Shown one piece after another: positions 47,041 through 56,791 of a stretch of 64,000 bases of DNA. The DNA comes from Lentilactobacillus fungorum (lineage in GTDB: Bacteria > Bacillota > Bacilli > Lactobacillales > Lactobacillaceae), in NCBI RefSeq assembly GCF_016860605.1, contig NZ_BNJR01000008.1, forward strand, positions 1 through 64,000. Direction: 5' to 3'. Under the pieces are notes generated by a model, which was not told the DNA's origin, ran no database searches, and saw nothing but the letters and a program-made list of their open reading frames with translations. The position numbers and the translations under genes were made by a program. The number at the start of each line of letters is the position of its first letter. Positions within the stretch are counted from its first letter, which is position 1.

Positions 47041-47814
47041 TCAACCCCCAACGTAAGCCAGTTTGTAGAGTCGAGCTGGACGTCCCGGACGCCTAGCCGC
47101 CGTTGTTCCAATATCTGTAAATAATTTTCGATGGCTTTTTTTGAAGTTTGAATTATCAATTTCATTAATGGGGGTCTTTAAAAAGGGTGAATAAACCAAT
47201 CGGGCATCTTTTAACGTAAACTGGGTTCCCAATACTAACAAGATATTTGGCTGATAATCCAGCTTATTTTTAATTCGATCGCACGCAACTTTCAAAATCC
47301 ACTCATGATCAAACGCTAAATGTGTTTTGCTGTGTGTCTGGTTTTGAGCGAATTGATCGTAATATTGATTTTCAGTTAAACTAGCGGCAGTCTTAAATAC
47401 CAAGTCGCCATTTGAAAAAACATACTGATGGTCCGTGTACCCCATCGCAAACCAGCGAGCATCAGAGGCCCCATAGCCTGCTTCTAGCTGAGGCTTATCC
47501 GGCAAAAAAGTCATATATGCCAATGACAATGCCCGCGAATCCGGTGTCCGCAAAATATTGGTAAAGGTGGCCAACTGCTCCGTATGACTATTTGACAGCG
47601 CCAAGCCAATCTTTTCCTTGACCAGACGGAGTGCTGCATCATCGGCACTTTCTTGGTAACGCATAAAGGTTTCCGGTAATGCCCAAAAGTGATTATATGG
47701 TGTCTGATCCCGCTTAACCAGCAGTATATTAACCTGATTAGTTGTACGATCAAAGCTCCAAATAATGTTTGTAATATTAATATAAGGCCGCTCAAGAATA
47801 TTCGAGTACGCCAA
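47041..47814 (-). CDS. nrtR: NrtR-type Nudix-related transcriptional regulator
   Basis: 257 residues. An N-terminal Nudix-like domain (about 10-150) is followed by a winged helix with a basic C-terminus (FTDIGTTAARRPGRPARLYK). The Nudix box is degenerate: LPETFMRYQES...LRLVKEKIG keeps the frame but lacks two of the catalytic Glu residues, so hydrolase activity is doubtful and a sensing role (ADP-ribose or NAD intermediates, as known for NrtR) is likely. TTG start with GGAGGG six bases upstream. Its gene lies 117 bases before pncB. The start is preceded by a four-unit hairpin-repeat array. Confidence 0.85.
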   Translation of the reverse strand: MAYSNILERPYINITNIIWSFDRTTNQVNILLVKRDQTPYNHFWALPETFMRYQESADDAALRLVKEKIGLALSNSHTEQLATFTNILRTPDSRALSLAYMTFLPDKPQLEAGYGASDARWFAMGYTDHQYVFSNGDLVFKTAASLTENQYYDQFAQNQTHSKTHLAFDHEWILKVACDRIKNKLDYQPNILLVLGTQFTLKDARLVYSPFLKTPINEIDNSNFKKSHRKLFTDIGTTAARRPGRPARLYKLAYVGG

Positions 47815-47834
47815 ATCAATCCCTCCAGTAATAA

Positions 47835-48318
47835 AGTGAGCGGAGCAAAGCGGTTAGAAACTGGAGCATAAGTCTCCTCTAATGGGAATCCCCGGTTCTG
47901 GGATTTTCGTTAGAGGTGCTTATGCGGAAGTTTCTGCTTTGCGCAGCTGTCCTAATAAGTGAGCGGAGCCAGGCGTTTAGAAAGCGGAATATAAGTCTCC
48001 TCTAACAGAAATCCCCGGGTCTGGGATTTTTGTTAGAGGTGCTTATATGGAGCTTTCTGCCTGGCGCAGCTGTCCTAACAAAGTGAGCGGAGCAAAGCAC
48101 TTAGAAAGCGGAGCCTAAGTTAACTTGGCCGGAAATCCCGGGCCTGGATTTTTGGACAAGTTGACTTAGGTGCAGCTTTCTGCTTTGCGCAGCTGTCCTA
48201 AAAAGTGAGCGGAGCAAAGCGGTTAGAAAGCGGAGCCTAAGTTAACTTGGCCGGAAATCCCGGGCCTGGATTTTTGGACAAGTCAGCTTAGCTACAGCTT
48301 TCTGCTTTGCGCACCCTA
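47835..48318 (-). repeat. hairpin-repeat array 5 (four type-A units)
   Basis: Units at 47835-47954, 47958-48077, 48082-48200 and 48204-48318 (the last lacks part of the AGCTGT end). Unit 2 has GCCAGGC/GCCTGGC and ATATAAG/CTTATAT on both arms; units 3 and 4 have GAAAGC/GCTTTC and CCTAAG/CTTAGG. It ends next to the GGAGGG of the regulator gene. From 48319 to 48583 I see only AT-rich sequence. Confidence 0.93.
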
Positions 48319-48583
48319 AATGGGCTACATACTAAATATAGCCTACTTCCCCCAAAGAAAAAACCATCAACCGCACATCTTAGTTTTTATTAAGTAAATC
48401 ATCGTTAATTCAAGCCTGTAATAATTGCTAAACCCGGTGACCTAATTGATTGTTTATCAAACTTTGACAGATTATAATGATTTTAGTATGAGGATGTTGT
48501 TAGCGTTTTAATAATGATTATTCTCGTTTCTCAATTGTTATCAATACCTACCTGCCGTGTTTTCCTATAAGGAAGTGATTCCC

Positions 48584-49198
48584 ATGCTTAAAAAATGGTT
48601 TAAACCCTTTGATACAATTCTGCTAATCGCTATTATTTTAATTTTGGGAGTGGGCACCTTCACCGTCTCCGCCACGCCTGCTCCGATTACCCCTCACGGA
48701 ACAGCCAGATTTCAATCGGCAACTGCCACTATCAACACTTCAAGCAACTCAGTTCGCTACCAGAAGATTTGGAATCAAGCTATCAAGGCATGGAATCGCA
48801 CGGGCGTATTTGAATTTGTCCCGACTTCAGATGATAGTGCCCAGGTAATTACGAGTACCAATTCAGCCCTCGGTGTTAATTACACCGGCATGACCTATAT
48901 CACGACTGGTAGTGACGGCTATATCAGCCATACCCAAAGTGAATTAAATCCGCAAGCCTTAGCCGCTTATCACTATTCAACTTCAGAAATTGTCAACGTT
49001 GCCGAACATGAACTTGGCCATTCCATTGGGCTACTGCACAATCCCAACCGGGCCAGTGTGATGTTTGCCGCTAATCGTTACTACAGCATCCAAAGCGTTG
49101 ACACTCAAAGTGTTCAGCAACTATACGCAACCCAACCGGATCGGATTGGTAACGTCCGTCGAAAGATCATTTTTAAGGATCCAATCCACGTTAAATAA
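48584..49198 (+). CDS. Secreted M10-type zinc metalloprotease (paralogue 1)
   Basis: 204 residues. An N-terminal membrane/signal helix (about 10-28) precedes PHGTARF, then a matrixin-like domain with the zinc motif HELGHSIGLLH (HExxHxxGxxH, about residue 144) and the Met-turn SVM about nine residues later. No propeptide cysteine switch is seen. It is probably extracellular; the target is unknown. AAGGAAG supports the ATG at 48584. The gene is convergent with a close paralogue 28 bases away. Confidence 0.87.
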   Translation: MLKKWFKPFDTILLIAIILILGVGTFTVSATPAPITPHGTARFQSATATINTSSNSVRYQKIWNQAIKAWNRTGVFEFVPTSDDSAQVITSTNSALGVNYTGMTYITTGSDGYISHTQSELNPQALAAYHYSTSEIVNVAEHELGHSIGLLHNPNRASVMFAANRYYSIQSVDTQSVQQLYATQPDRIGNVRRKIIFKDPIHVK

Positions 49199-49226
49199 CT
49201 AGCTCAACCTAACAAAATACTCACGG

Positions 49227-49982
49227 CTAACCGTCATAAACGTAAGCAAGTCGGCTCAGGGTTGTGAAGTTTTTAATTAGTTCTTCGACCAACGTATGCG
49301 GTATTTGATAAACGAAGGGCGTGTGGTGGCAAACCGAAAACGACAGCGGATCAAATTTATCAAAGGAAACGTTCTTTTTACCGTCAGTAACTGGATCTCG
49401 AAAAGTGGCACTTCGATCAGGAATTCGAATGCTATCGGCTTGGGAACTATAAAATTGGTTAACGCCAGCAATATCAACGGCTTGGATACCGTAATAACGA
49501 TTGGCCGCATACATGACACTGGCTCGATTCGGGTTATGATTGAGGCCAATTGAATGCCCTAACTCATGTTCGGCAACGTTAACCATTTCAAACTTGGAAT
49601 ACCGGTAAACTTTAAATGCCTGGGGGTTAATCTCCGCGTCAACATGGTCTAAGTAACCTTGCTGGTTAATGGTAATAAAAGTCATGCCCGTGTAGTTTAC
49701 CCCCAGTTTGGTATCCGCTTGAGCAGAAATATCTGCAGCCGTCGTAGTGATTATAAAATTAAATGCGCCAGTACGGTTCCATGCTTGAATTGCCTGCGTC
49801 CAAATTCGCCGATTTACCGCAGAATTTTGGGTAATATTGATTGTTGCTGTATTGGTTTCAAATCTCGCCGTTCCGTGGGGCGTAACGGGTACAGCTGCCA
49901 ATGCTTGAATAGCCGGAAAAAACACCCCCAAGAAAAATGATAGTAAAAATATAACCATCACGGTTGATTGTTTTTTCTGCAT
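49227..49982 (-). CDS. Secreted M10-type zinc metalloprotease (paralogue 2)
   Basis: 251 residues, same plan as paralogue 1: signal helix (about 5-28), PHGTARFETNTATIN, HELGHSIGLNH (about residue 145) and the Met-turn (ASVMYAANRYYGI). It has an extra 55-residue C-terminal tail (about 197-251) absent from paralogue 1, with no known motif. AAGGGG favours the ATG at 49982 over an upstream ATG at 50027. The inverted, convergent arrangement points to duplication. Confidence 0.87.
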   Translation of the reverse strand: MQKKQSTVMVIFLLSFFLGVFFPAIQALAAVPVTPHGTARFETNTATINITQNSAVNRRIWTQAIQAWNRTGAFNFIITTTAADISAQADTKLGVNYTGMTFITINQQGYLDHVDAEINPQAFKVYRYSKFEMVNVAEHELGHSIGLNHNPNRASVMYAANRYYGIQAVDIAGVNQFYSSQADSIRIPDRSATFRDPVTDGKKNVSFDKFDPLSFSVCHHTPFVYQIPHTLVEELIKNFTTLSRLAYVYDG

Positions 49983-50203
49983 AACGCGCCCCTTTTCCCA
50001 TGCCGGTTCGAACCCATCTAGGCCCATTATATAACAATTTATATAACGCTGTGTTTATATTTCAAGGAAATTCTAAGTCAGCAATGTAAATCGGGTATTC
50101 GGATAAGTTGCTTGGCAAAAAAGAAAAAGTGGTTAGATCTAAGGCTTCACTTACAGAGATGTTATACTCTTAATAGAAAATTGATTATTAGGAGATGTTG
50201 CAA

Positions 50204-50587
50204 ATGACAACTAAACCGCTCGATTATTTAAAATTAATAGTCGTTCCGACTATCACGTTTGTAATTTTAGGCACCAACCTAACGATTATCGGGTTAGCCT
50301 CAAATTCCAAAAAGAGCAGTTCAGTCGTCAACACAGTCAAAACGGTTCGTCTACAACCAGCAGAGGTCTTTGTTCGCGACAACGCCAGTATTTTTAAAGA
50401 TCTCCATCTCACAAAAGTCATCTATCGGGTGAGGCCCGATGATAATTATCTAGCGGTCATCACCACCAAACAAGCGGTCATCAAAAAGCCCGGCCTACGA
50501 ACTGCCACTTACAATTACGTCATCGACAAGCAGGACAAAGCCATCCGTGGTTGGGTGAAGGTGACCCAAATCGCATTGAACTGCTAA
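50204..50587 (+). CDS. Small membrane-anchored SH3-like protein
   Basis: 127 residues. An N-terminal membrane helix (about 10-32) is followed by a roughly 90-residue beta-rich extracellular part (RVRPDDNYLAVITTK...IRGWVKVTQIAL) that resembles a bacterial SH3/GW-like wall-binding domain, but the match is weak. AGGAG nine bases before ATG 50204. It is a single gene, downstream of a short AT-rich promoter region. Function unknown. Confidence 0.65.
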   Translation: MTTKPLDYLKLIVVPTITFVILGTNLTIIGLASNSKKSSSVVNTVKTVRLQPAEVFVRDNASIFKDLHLTKVIYRVRPDDNYLAVITTKQAVIKKPGLRTATYNYVIDKQDKAIRGWVKVTQIALNC

Positions 50588-50699
50588 CTTTTATAAACTG
50601 GTTACTAAAATATGGTAACCTAATTATGCGTGATTGAAAATTTCACTAATAGTTAAATAAACCGATGATCGCATTGTTTTTCAGCTGATTTAGTTATTT

Positions 50700-50748
50700 A
50701 ACGAAGAAAACCAATCATCCCGACTTGGGGTGATTGGTTTTCTTCGTT
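50700..50748. terminator. 18-bp perfect stem terminator
   Basis: AACGAAGAAAACCAATCA and its exact complement around a 13-base loop; it lies between the convergent SH3-like and guaB genes. Confidence 0.85.
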
Positions 50749-50795
50749 AAACGCTTAAACGCTAGGAATAACTATTCCAGTGTCTGGACGCAGTA

Positions 50796-51947
<1,152 letters not shown>

Positions 51948-52088
51948 CTATCTCGCTCCTTTATAATTTAAGTTGCTTAGTAACATACCATGACGTTTCA
52001 TAATAAGCAATCATTGATGCAATAATCTCATGATGCTCTCATAATGAATCTCAATAACTAAGTAACAGCTTCTTAAAAGTTGTTATCG

Positions 52089-52117
52089 ATTATACACGAA
52101 CTTTCTAAATAGTTAAA
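52089..52117 (-). promoter_or_regulatory. guaB promoter
   Basis: TTTAAC (52117-52112), 17-base spacer, TATAAT (52094-52089). The leader is about 130 bases; I see no purine riboswitch in it. Confidence 0.6.
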
Positions 52118-52153
52118 GTCTTTTATTGGAATTAATTTATGGCTATTGTGATT

Positions 52154-52169
52154 ATTTCGAATTCGAAAT
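52154..52169. promoter_or_regulatory. 16-bp perfect palindrome
   Basis: ATTTCGAATTCGAAAT, about 40 bases upstream of the guaB -35. A possible operator; no known regulator is assigned. Confidence 0.35.
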
Positions 52170-52199
52170 CATATAATGTTCGTGTTTTGAACGATTAAA

Positions 52200-52237
52200 A
52201 TAAAAATCTGCTTTGGTAATCCTCCCAAAAGCAGATT
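52200..52237 (-). terminator. terminator of the DUF1129 gene
   Basis: AATCTGCTTT / AAAGCAGATT stem followed by TTTATTTTA on the minus strand. Confidence 0.85.
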
Positions 52238-52285
52238 GATATCCTATGTCACATTTCGACACTTAATGCTTCATATGTCAAACCA

Positions 52286-53029
52286 TTAAAAAAGCCCACC
52301 GGTTATGCTAAAGTGACGTTTATACCACCATGAACCGCCAGCACTCAACAGTCCCAAGACAATATAAGCATAACTATTTAAAGCAGGGTTAATGACTGCA
52401 GGCAGCATTGCAGCGCCAGTAAAGACACCCATCCAGACGACTACAAAGACAATCATAATGGCAATGCGAATCCAGATTGAGTATTTGTGTTTCACCCCAG
52501 GCGTAAACATCATTGTAACAAGTGGAATGCCGACACCAGCAATGGCAGCGCTAATTAAAATGCCTGTAATCCCCATAACGGGTTGTGGATGCCCCTTAGA
52601 TGGGAAAAAGCCAATGATTCCGTACATAAACGTAAAAATCATCAAAAACAATAACGCATTATACCCCGCATTAGGCCAATAATCGCGCTTGGGATCTGGC
52701 TTGCGCTTCGGCGGATTTAAGACTGCCTGAACCCGTTGTTCAACCGTTCCCCACATATTGCGGGCTGTTCTACCTGATTTTTGGCCTTCAAGCAGGTCTT
52801 GAACCATTTTGTTAACAATTTCCGTTTTTTGCGCCGTTGATAATTTACTGCTAGTATTGTTAAACGCTTGGGTAAACTTGTACATATACTCCGAATTTCG
52901 CTTCGTTAGCCCAATGTTATCAAATTGGGAATGGACCATTTTGGCAGACCGATCCCGATCTTGATGAACATGGGCGTTTTTTTCGCGCGCGCGTAAATTC
53001 TGTTTGGTCTCATCGTTATTACTACTCAC
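52286..53029 (-). CDS. DUF1129 family membrane protein
   Basis: 247 residues. A soluble, charged N-terminal half (about 1-120, with the family helix around EYMYKFTQAFNN and ARNMWGTVEQRVQ) is followed by four to five membrane helices. It is conserved in lactobacilli at this position between ychF and guaB; function unknown. GTG start eight bases after AAGGAG. It is separated from ychF by a 306-bp type-B repeat block. Confidence 0.85.
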   Translation of the reverse strand: MSSNNDETKQNLRAREKNAHVHQDRDRSAKMVHSQFDNIGLTKRNSEYMYKFTQAFNNTSSKLSTAQKTEIVNKMVQDLLEGQKSGRTARNMWGTVEQRVQAVLNPPKRKPDPKRDYWPNAGYNALLFLMIFTFMYGIIGFFPSKGHPQPVMGITGILISAAIAGVGIPLVTMMFTPGVKHKYSIWIRIAIMIVFVVVWMGVFTGAAMLPAVINPALNSYAYIVLGLLSAGGSWWYKRHFSITGGLF

Positions 53030-53081
53030 TGATTTCGCTCCTTAAATGATTGACTGTCGTTGGAAAATGGGCAAGCCGCTT

Positions 53082-53387
53082 AGCAGAAACGTGCTCGGCT
53101 AGGCAGAAACTTCCGCATAAGCACCTCTAACAAAAATTCCAGAACCGGGAATTTCTGTCCTTCTAGGCGACTTGGCAGAAATGTGCTCCGCCAAGCAGCA
53201 ATCTGCGCATAAGCACCTTTGCCAAAAATCCCAAGCCCGGGGATTTCTATTCTAGGCGACTTGGCAGAAACGTGCTCGGCTAGGCAGAAACTTCCGCATA
53301 AGCACCTCTAACAAAAATTCCAGAACCGGGAATTTCTGTTAGAGGAGACTTATGCTCCAGTTTCTAAGCGCCTAGCTCTCGCACTCT
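53082..53387. repeat. 306-bp type-B hairpin-repeat block, copy 1
   Basis: Contains one complete type-B palindrome at the right end (about 53270-53387; arms GCTAGGC/GCCTAGC, GAAACT/AGTTTC, GCATAAG/CTTATGC, inner CCTCTAAC/GTTAGAGG), plus two truncated left halves before it. Identical to 54828-55133 except T at 53337 for C at 55083. Confidence 0.93.
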
Positions 53388-54486
53388 ACACATTGAACCT
53401 AAACTCCACAATATCCCCATCCTGCATCACATAATCTTTTCCTTCAAGCCGCAGTTTACCCGCTTCCTTAACAGCTGCTGGGGTTTTTAGTTTATCCAAG
53501 TCCTCAAATGCCATCACTTCTGCTCGAATAAAGCCACGCTCAAAGTCTGAATGGATAATGCCGGCCGCTTGTGGTGCTTTAGTTCCCTTTTTGAACGTCC
53601 ATGCTCGCGTTTCCTTGCCGCCAGCAGTGAAGAAGGTCTCTAGGCCTAACAATCGATAAGATGCGCGAATTAGCCGGTTTAAGCCGGGTTCTTCGACGCC
53701 TTCTGCTTCCAAGAATTCCTTCTTTTCAGCGTCATCCAATTCGGCAATTTCTTCTTCAGGCTCTGCAGCAACCGCGATTGCTTGGGCGCCTTCCTTATCA
53801 GCGAACGTTTTAATTTCTTTGAAGTACTTAGAATTCTCCGGGTCAGCCATATCATCTTCTGCAATATTGGCTACATATAAAACCGGCTTACTGGTTAGTA
53901 GAAATAGCCCTTTAACAATTTTTTGTTCGTCTTCATCAAAATCAATAGAGCGAACTGAACCGCCATCTTCTAAGACCGGTTTAATTTTTTCTAGAACCGC
54001 TAATTCAGCTTTGGCCTCTTTATCGGCTCCCTTAGCTGCTCGCTGGACCTTGCCTAATCGTTTATTAACGGCGTCCAAATCGGCAATGCCTAACTCCAAA
54101 TTAATCGTTTCAATATCATCAATTGGGTCAACTTTGCCGGTAACCGTAGTGATGTTATCATCGTCAAACGCCCGCACAACGTGAACAATCGCGTCTACTT
54201 GACGAATATTTTCAAGGAACTTATTGCCAAGCCCCTCACCTTTACTGGCCCCTTTCACAATTCCGGCAATATCAGTAAATTCAAAGGTGGTTGGGACGAC
54301 TTTTTTGGCTGGGATCAATGCTTGGATTCGATCCAGTCGTTTATCAGGTACTTCCACCATTCCAACGTTTGGGTCAATCGTCGCAAATGGATAGTTGGCC
54401 ATTTCAGCACCAGCTTTGGTGATCGCATTAAAAAGGGTCGACTTACCAACGTTTGGTAGACCAACAATTCCTGCAGTTAGTGACAT
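53386..54486 (-). CDS. ychF: Ribosome-associated GTPase/ATPase YchF
   Basis: 366 residues, OBG family. Walker A GLPNVGKST (about 9-17), switch/G3 DIAG (about 72), then a helical insertion and C-terminal TGS-like domain (HSDFERGFIRAEV). The family prefers ATP and acts in translation and stress. ATG at 54486 follows AAGAAGAG. The coding region is enclosed by two 306-bp direct repeats; its stop codon overlaps the first base pairs of the left block. Confidence 0.96.
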   Translation of the reverse strand: MSLTAGIVGLPNVGKSTLFNAITKAGAEMANYPFATIDPNVGMVEVPDKRLDRIQALIPAKKVVPTTFEFTDIAGIVKGASKGEGLGNKFLENIRQVDAIVHVVRAFDDDNITTVTGKVDPIDDIETINLELGIADLDAVNKRLGKVQRAAKGADKEAKAELAVLEKIKPVLEDGGSVRSIDFDEDEQKIVKGLFLLTSKPVLYVANIAEDDMADPENSKYFKEIKTFADKEGAQAIAVAAEPEEEIAELDDAEKKEFLEAEGVEEPGLNRLIRASYRLLGLETFFTAGGKETRAWTFKKGTKAPQAAGIIHSDFERGFIRAEVMAFEDLDKLKTPAAVKEAGKLRLEGKDYVMQDGDIVEFRFNV

Positions 54487-54509
54487 AACTTAACAACTCT
54501 TCTTTCAAT

Positions 54510-54698
54510 TTATTTTTCAGCTTTTTCAAGAATCTTCTTTAACTTATGATCAAATTCCCGGCGCGGCATCATGACAATATGACCACAGCCGGTACATTGA
54601 ATTTTAATATCAGCCCCGACCCGAATGATTTGCCAACGGTTGGTACCACATGGATGAGGTTTTTTCATTTCTACAATATCATTAAGATCATACATCAT
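54510..54698 (-). CDS. DUF951 small protein
   Basis: 62 residues. Short conserved family with HPCGTNRW and CTGCGH cysteines, a probable zinc knuckle, then MMPRREFDHKLKK. It is almost always next to ychF and parAB in Firmicutes; the role is unknown. AAGGAC lies seven bases before ATG 54698. Longer readings begin within non-conserved sequence and are rejected. Confidence 0.85.
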   Translation of the reverse strand: MMYDLNDIVEMKKPHPCGTNRWQIIRVGADIKIQCTGCGHIVMMPRREFDHKLKKILEKAEK

Positions 54699-54827
54699 AA
54701 TGACCGTCCTTTCTCTAGCGGAATGGTTAAATGAGGTGGCTGAATGCAAGAGCGTCCTCGGTTAAACAAGGGCTTTCAAATGAACATCAATAAAGATTCC
54801 AAGTCCGCTTTCTGTTCTAGATTACCC

Positions 54828-55133
54828 AGCAGAAACGTGCTCGGCTAGGCAGAAACTTCCGCATAAGCACCTCTAACAAAAATTCCAGAACCGGGAATTT
54901 CTGTCCTTCTAGGCGACTTGGCAGAAATGTGCTCCGCCAAGCAGCAATCTGCGCATAAGCACCTTTGCCAAAAATCCCAAGCCCGGGGATTTCTATTCTA
55001 GGCGACTTGGCAGAAACGTGCTCGGCTAGGCAGAAACTTCCGCATAAGCACCTCTAACAAAAATTCCAGAACCGGGAATTTCCGTTAGAGGAGACTTATG
55101 CTCCAGTTTCTAAGCGCCTAGCTCTCGCACTCT
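54828..55133. repeat. 306-bp type-B hairpin-repeat block, copy 2
   Basis: Direct-repeat partner of 53082-53387 with one mismatch, same orientation. It sits between parB and the DUF951 gene. Recombination between the blocks would delete or amplify DUF951-ychF. Confidence 0.93.
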
Positions 55134-56018
55134 CTAATTGAGGTCCACCCCAAACATCTCCAACAAGCGATTTAAATCATCTGTTGACGTATATTGGATT
55201 TCGATTTTGCCCTTTCCCTTTTTACGGGAGGAATTCACAATTGAAACCTGCGTGCCAAACTTTTCTTGGAGTTGGCCTTCTGATTCTCTCACGAATGGCG
55301 ACTTTCTTGGTGCTTTCTTCTTTTTGGTGCCCTTTTTGCCGTTAATCTTTGCGGCAGCCTGTTCAAGTTGGCGAACCGTCATCGATTCTGCAACTGACTT
55401 CTTTGCTAATTGAATCAAATCCTGCTTGTTATTAACGGACAATAAAGTCCGCGCCTGGCCCATTGATAACTGATTATCTTCTAATAATTCCTTCACCTCA
55501 GAAGGTAATCCTAAAATCCGCAAATAATTTGCGATATAGGGCCGGCTTTTGCCAAGGCGGGAAGCAACTTGGGCCTGCGTCAAATCAAGGCGGGTCATCA
55601 ACATATTATAAGCTTCAGCCTCTTCTAGCGCCGTCAGATCTTCTCGCTGTAAATTTTCCATTACAGCGATTTCCATCATTTGTTCTTCGGTTGCATTACG
55701 CACGATTGCCGGAATTGTCGCCTGCTTGGCAATCTTTGATGCCCGCAGCCGCCGTTCACCAGTTAAGAGTTCATACGAAGCAACTTGTGGATCTGGTTGG
55801 CGAACAATAATCGGTTGAAAAACACCTGAATTCTTGATTGAAATTGCCAAATCCTGCAGTGCCTTTTGATCGAATCGGTGTCTTGGCTGGTAAGGATTAG
55901 GCTTAATCTCACTGACTTTAATATCAATGACGTCTTCCTTGCTTGTATCAACGTTATTATCTTGGAAAAGGGCTTCAATGCCCTTTCCCAGCCCCGTGGG
56001 TTTCTTTTTATTAGCCAT
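55134..56018 (-). CDS. parB: Chromosome-partitioning protein ParB (Spo0J)
   Basis: 294 residues. N-terminal ParB box with NPYQPR (about 38) and GERRLRA (about 80), the CTP-binding part; a central helix-turn-helix (LTQAQVASRLGKSRPYIANYLRIL, about 150-173) for parS; a basic linker rich in Lys (about 232-262); and a C-terminal dimer domain. It overlaps parA by eight bases. It acts in loading SMC and in origin segregation. Type-B repeat block 2 follows directly after its stop. Confidence 0.96.
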   Translation of the reverse strand: MANKKKPTGLGKGIEALFQDNNVDTSKEDVIDIKVSEIKPNPYQPRHRFDQKALQDLAISIKNSGVFQPIIVRQPDPQVASYELLTGERRLRASKIAKQATIPAIVRNATEEQMMEIAVMENLQREDLTALEEAEAYNMLMTRLDLTQAQVASRLGKSRPYIANYLRILGLPSEVKELLEDNQLSMGQARTLLSVNNKQDLIQLAKKSVAESMTVRQLEQAAAKINGKKGTKKKKAPRKSPFVRESEGQLQEKFGTQVSIVNSSRKKGKGKIEIQYTSTDDLNRLLEMFGVDLN

Positions 56019-56775
56019 GATTTGCCAGCACCTCTTTCGCCAACTTCATATATTTTTCAGCACCCTTTGACTTTGGATCGTAGTCCATGATTGGCAAACC
56101 ATAACTAGGGGCCTCAGATAATCGAACATTTCTTGGAATAATGGTTTGGTAAACTTCATCTTTAAAGTATTTGCGAACTTCCGTGTTGACCTGTTCACCC
56201 AAATTCGTCCGGGCATCAAACATCGTCAACAAGACGCCTTCAATCTTCAAATCAGGGTTAAAATGCTTACGAACCAAGTCAATGGTGTTTAACAGCTGAC
56301 TCAACCCCTCAAGCGCATAATACTCACTTTGCACCGGAATTAAAATCGAGTCGCTGGCCGTAAATGCATTGATGGTAATTAATCCAAGTGACGGTGGACA
56401 ATCAATTAGGACAAAGTCATATTGGTTTTTAACAACATCCAACGCTGCTTTGAGCCGAGTTTCTCGAGCCATCTGCGGCGTTAATTCAATTTCTGCACCA
56501 GATAATTGAATCGTCGCTGGGACAATATCCAAACCAGCATGGGCTGTATGTATAATCGTTTCTTGCATCGGATCTTCATTTACTAATACATCATAAATAT
56601 CTTTTTTGATATCTGCTTTAGAAATCCCAACGCCACTAGTCGCATTCCCCTGGGCATCAGCATCGACTAACAAAATCTTCTTGCCTAACGAGGCCATTCC
56701 TGCCCCTAGGTTAACGGCAGTAGTTGTCTTTCCAACCCCACCTTTTTGATTGGCAAGCGAAATCACGTCTGTCAT
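56011..56775 (-). CDS. parA: Chromosome-partitioning ATPase ParA (Soj)
   Basis: 254 residues, normal for the chromosomal Soj group. The deviant Walker A is KGGVGKTT (about 11-18), with DADAQGNAT (about 40) and LIDCPPSLG (about 122). It binds DNA non-specifically as an ATP dimer and works with ParB. GGAGGGA precedes the ATG. It follows rsmG by 16 bases, the usual gidB-soj-spo0J order close to oriC. Confidence 0.96.
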   Translation of the reverse strand: MTDVISLANQKGGVGKTTTAVNLGAGMASLGKKILLVDADAQGNATSGVGISKADIKKDIYDVLVNEDPMQETIIHTAHAGLDIVPATIQLSGAEIELTPQMARETRLKAALDVVKNQYDFVLIDCPPSLGLITINAFTASDSILIPVQSEYYALEGLSQLLNTIDLVRKHFNPDLKIEGVLLTMFDARTNLGEQVNTEVRKYFKDEVYQTIIPRNVRLSEAPSYGLPIMDYDPKSKGAEKYMKLAKEVLANHG

Positions 56776-56791
56776 TGTCCATCCCTCCTTT

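Noticed and set aside
47835-48318. Interpreting the hairpin units as rho-independent terminators or as insertion-sequence ends.
   Set aside because: No consistent T-run follows the stem, no transposase or target-site duplication is visible, and several lie within operons.
51948-52082. Guanine/xanthine riboswitch in the guaB leader.
   Set aside because: I cannot identify the conserved purine-riboswitch loops; only short repeated words are present.
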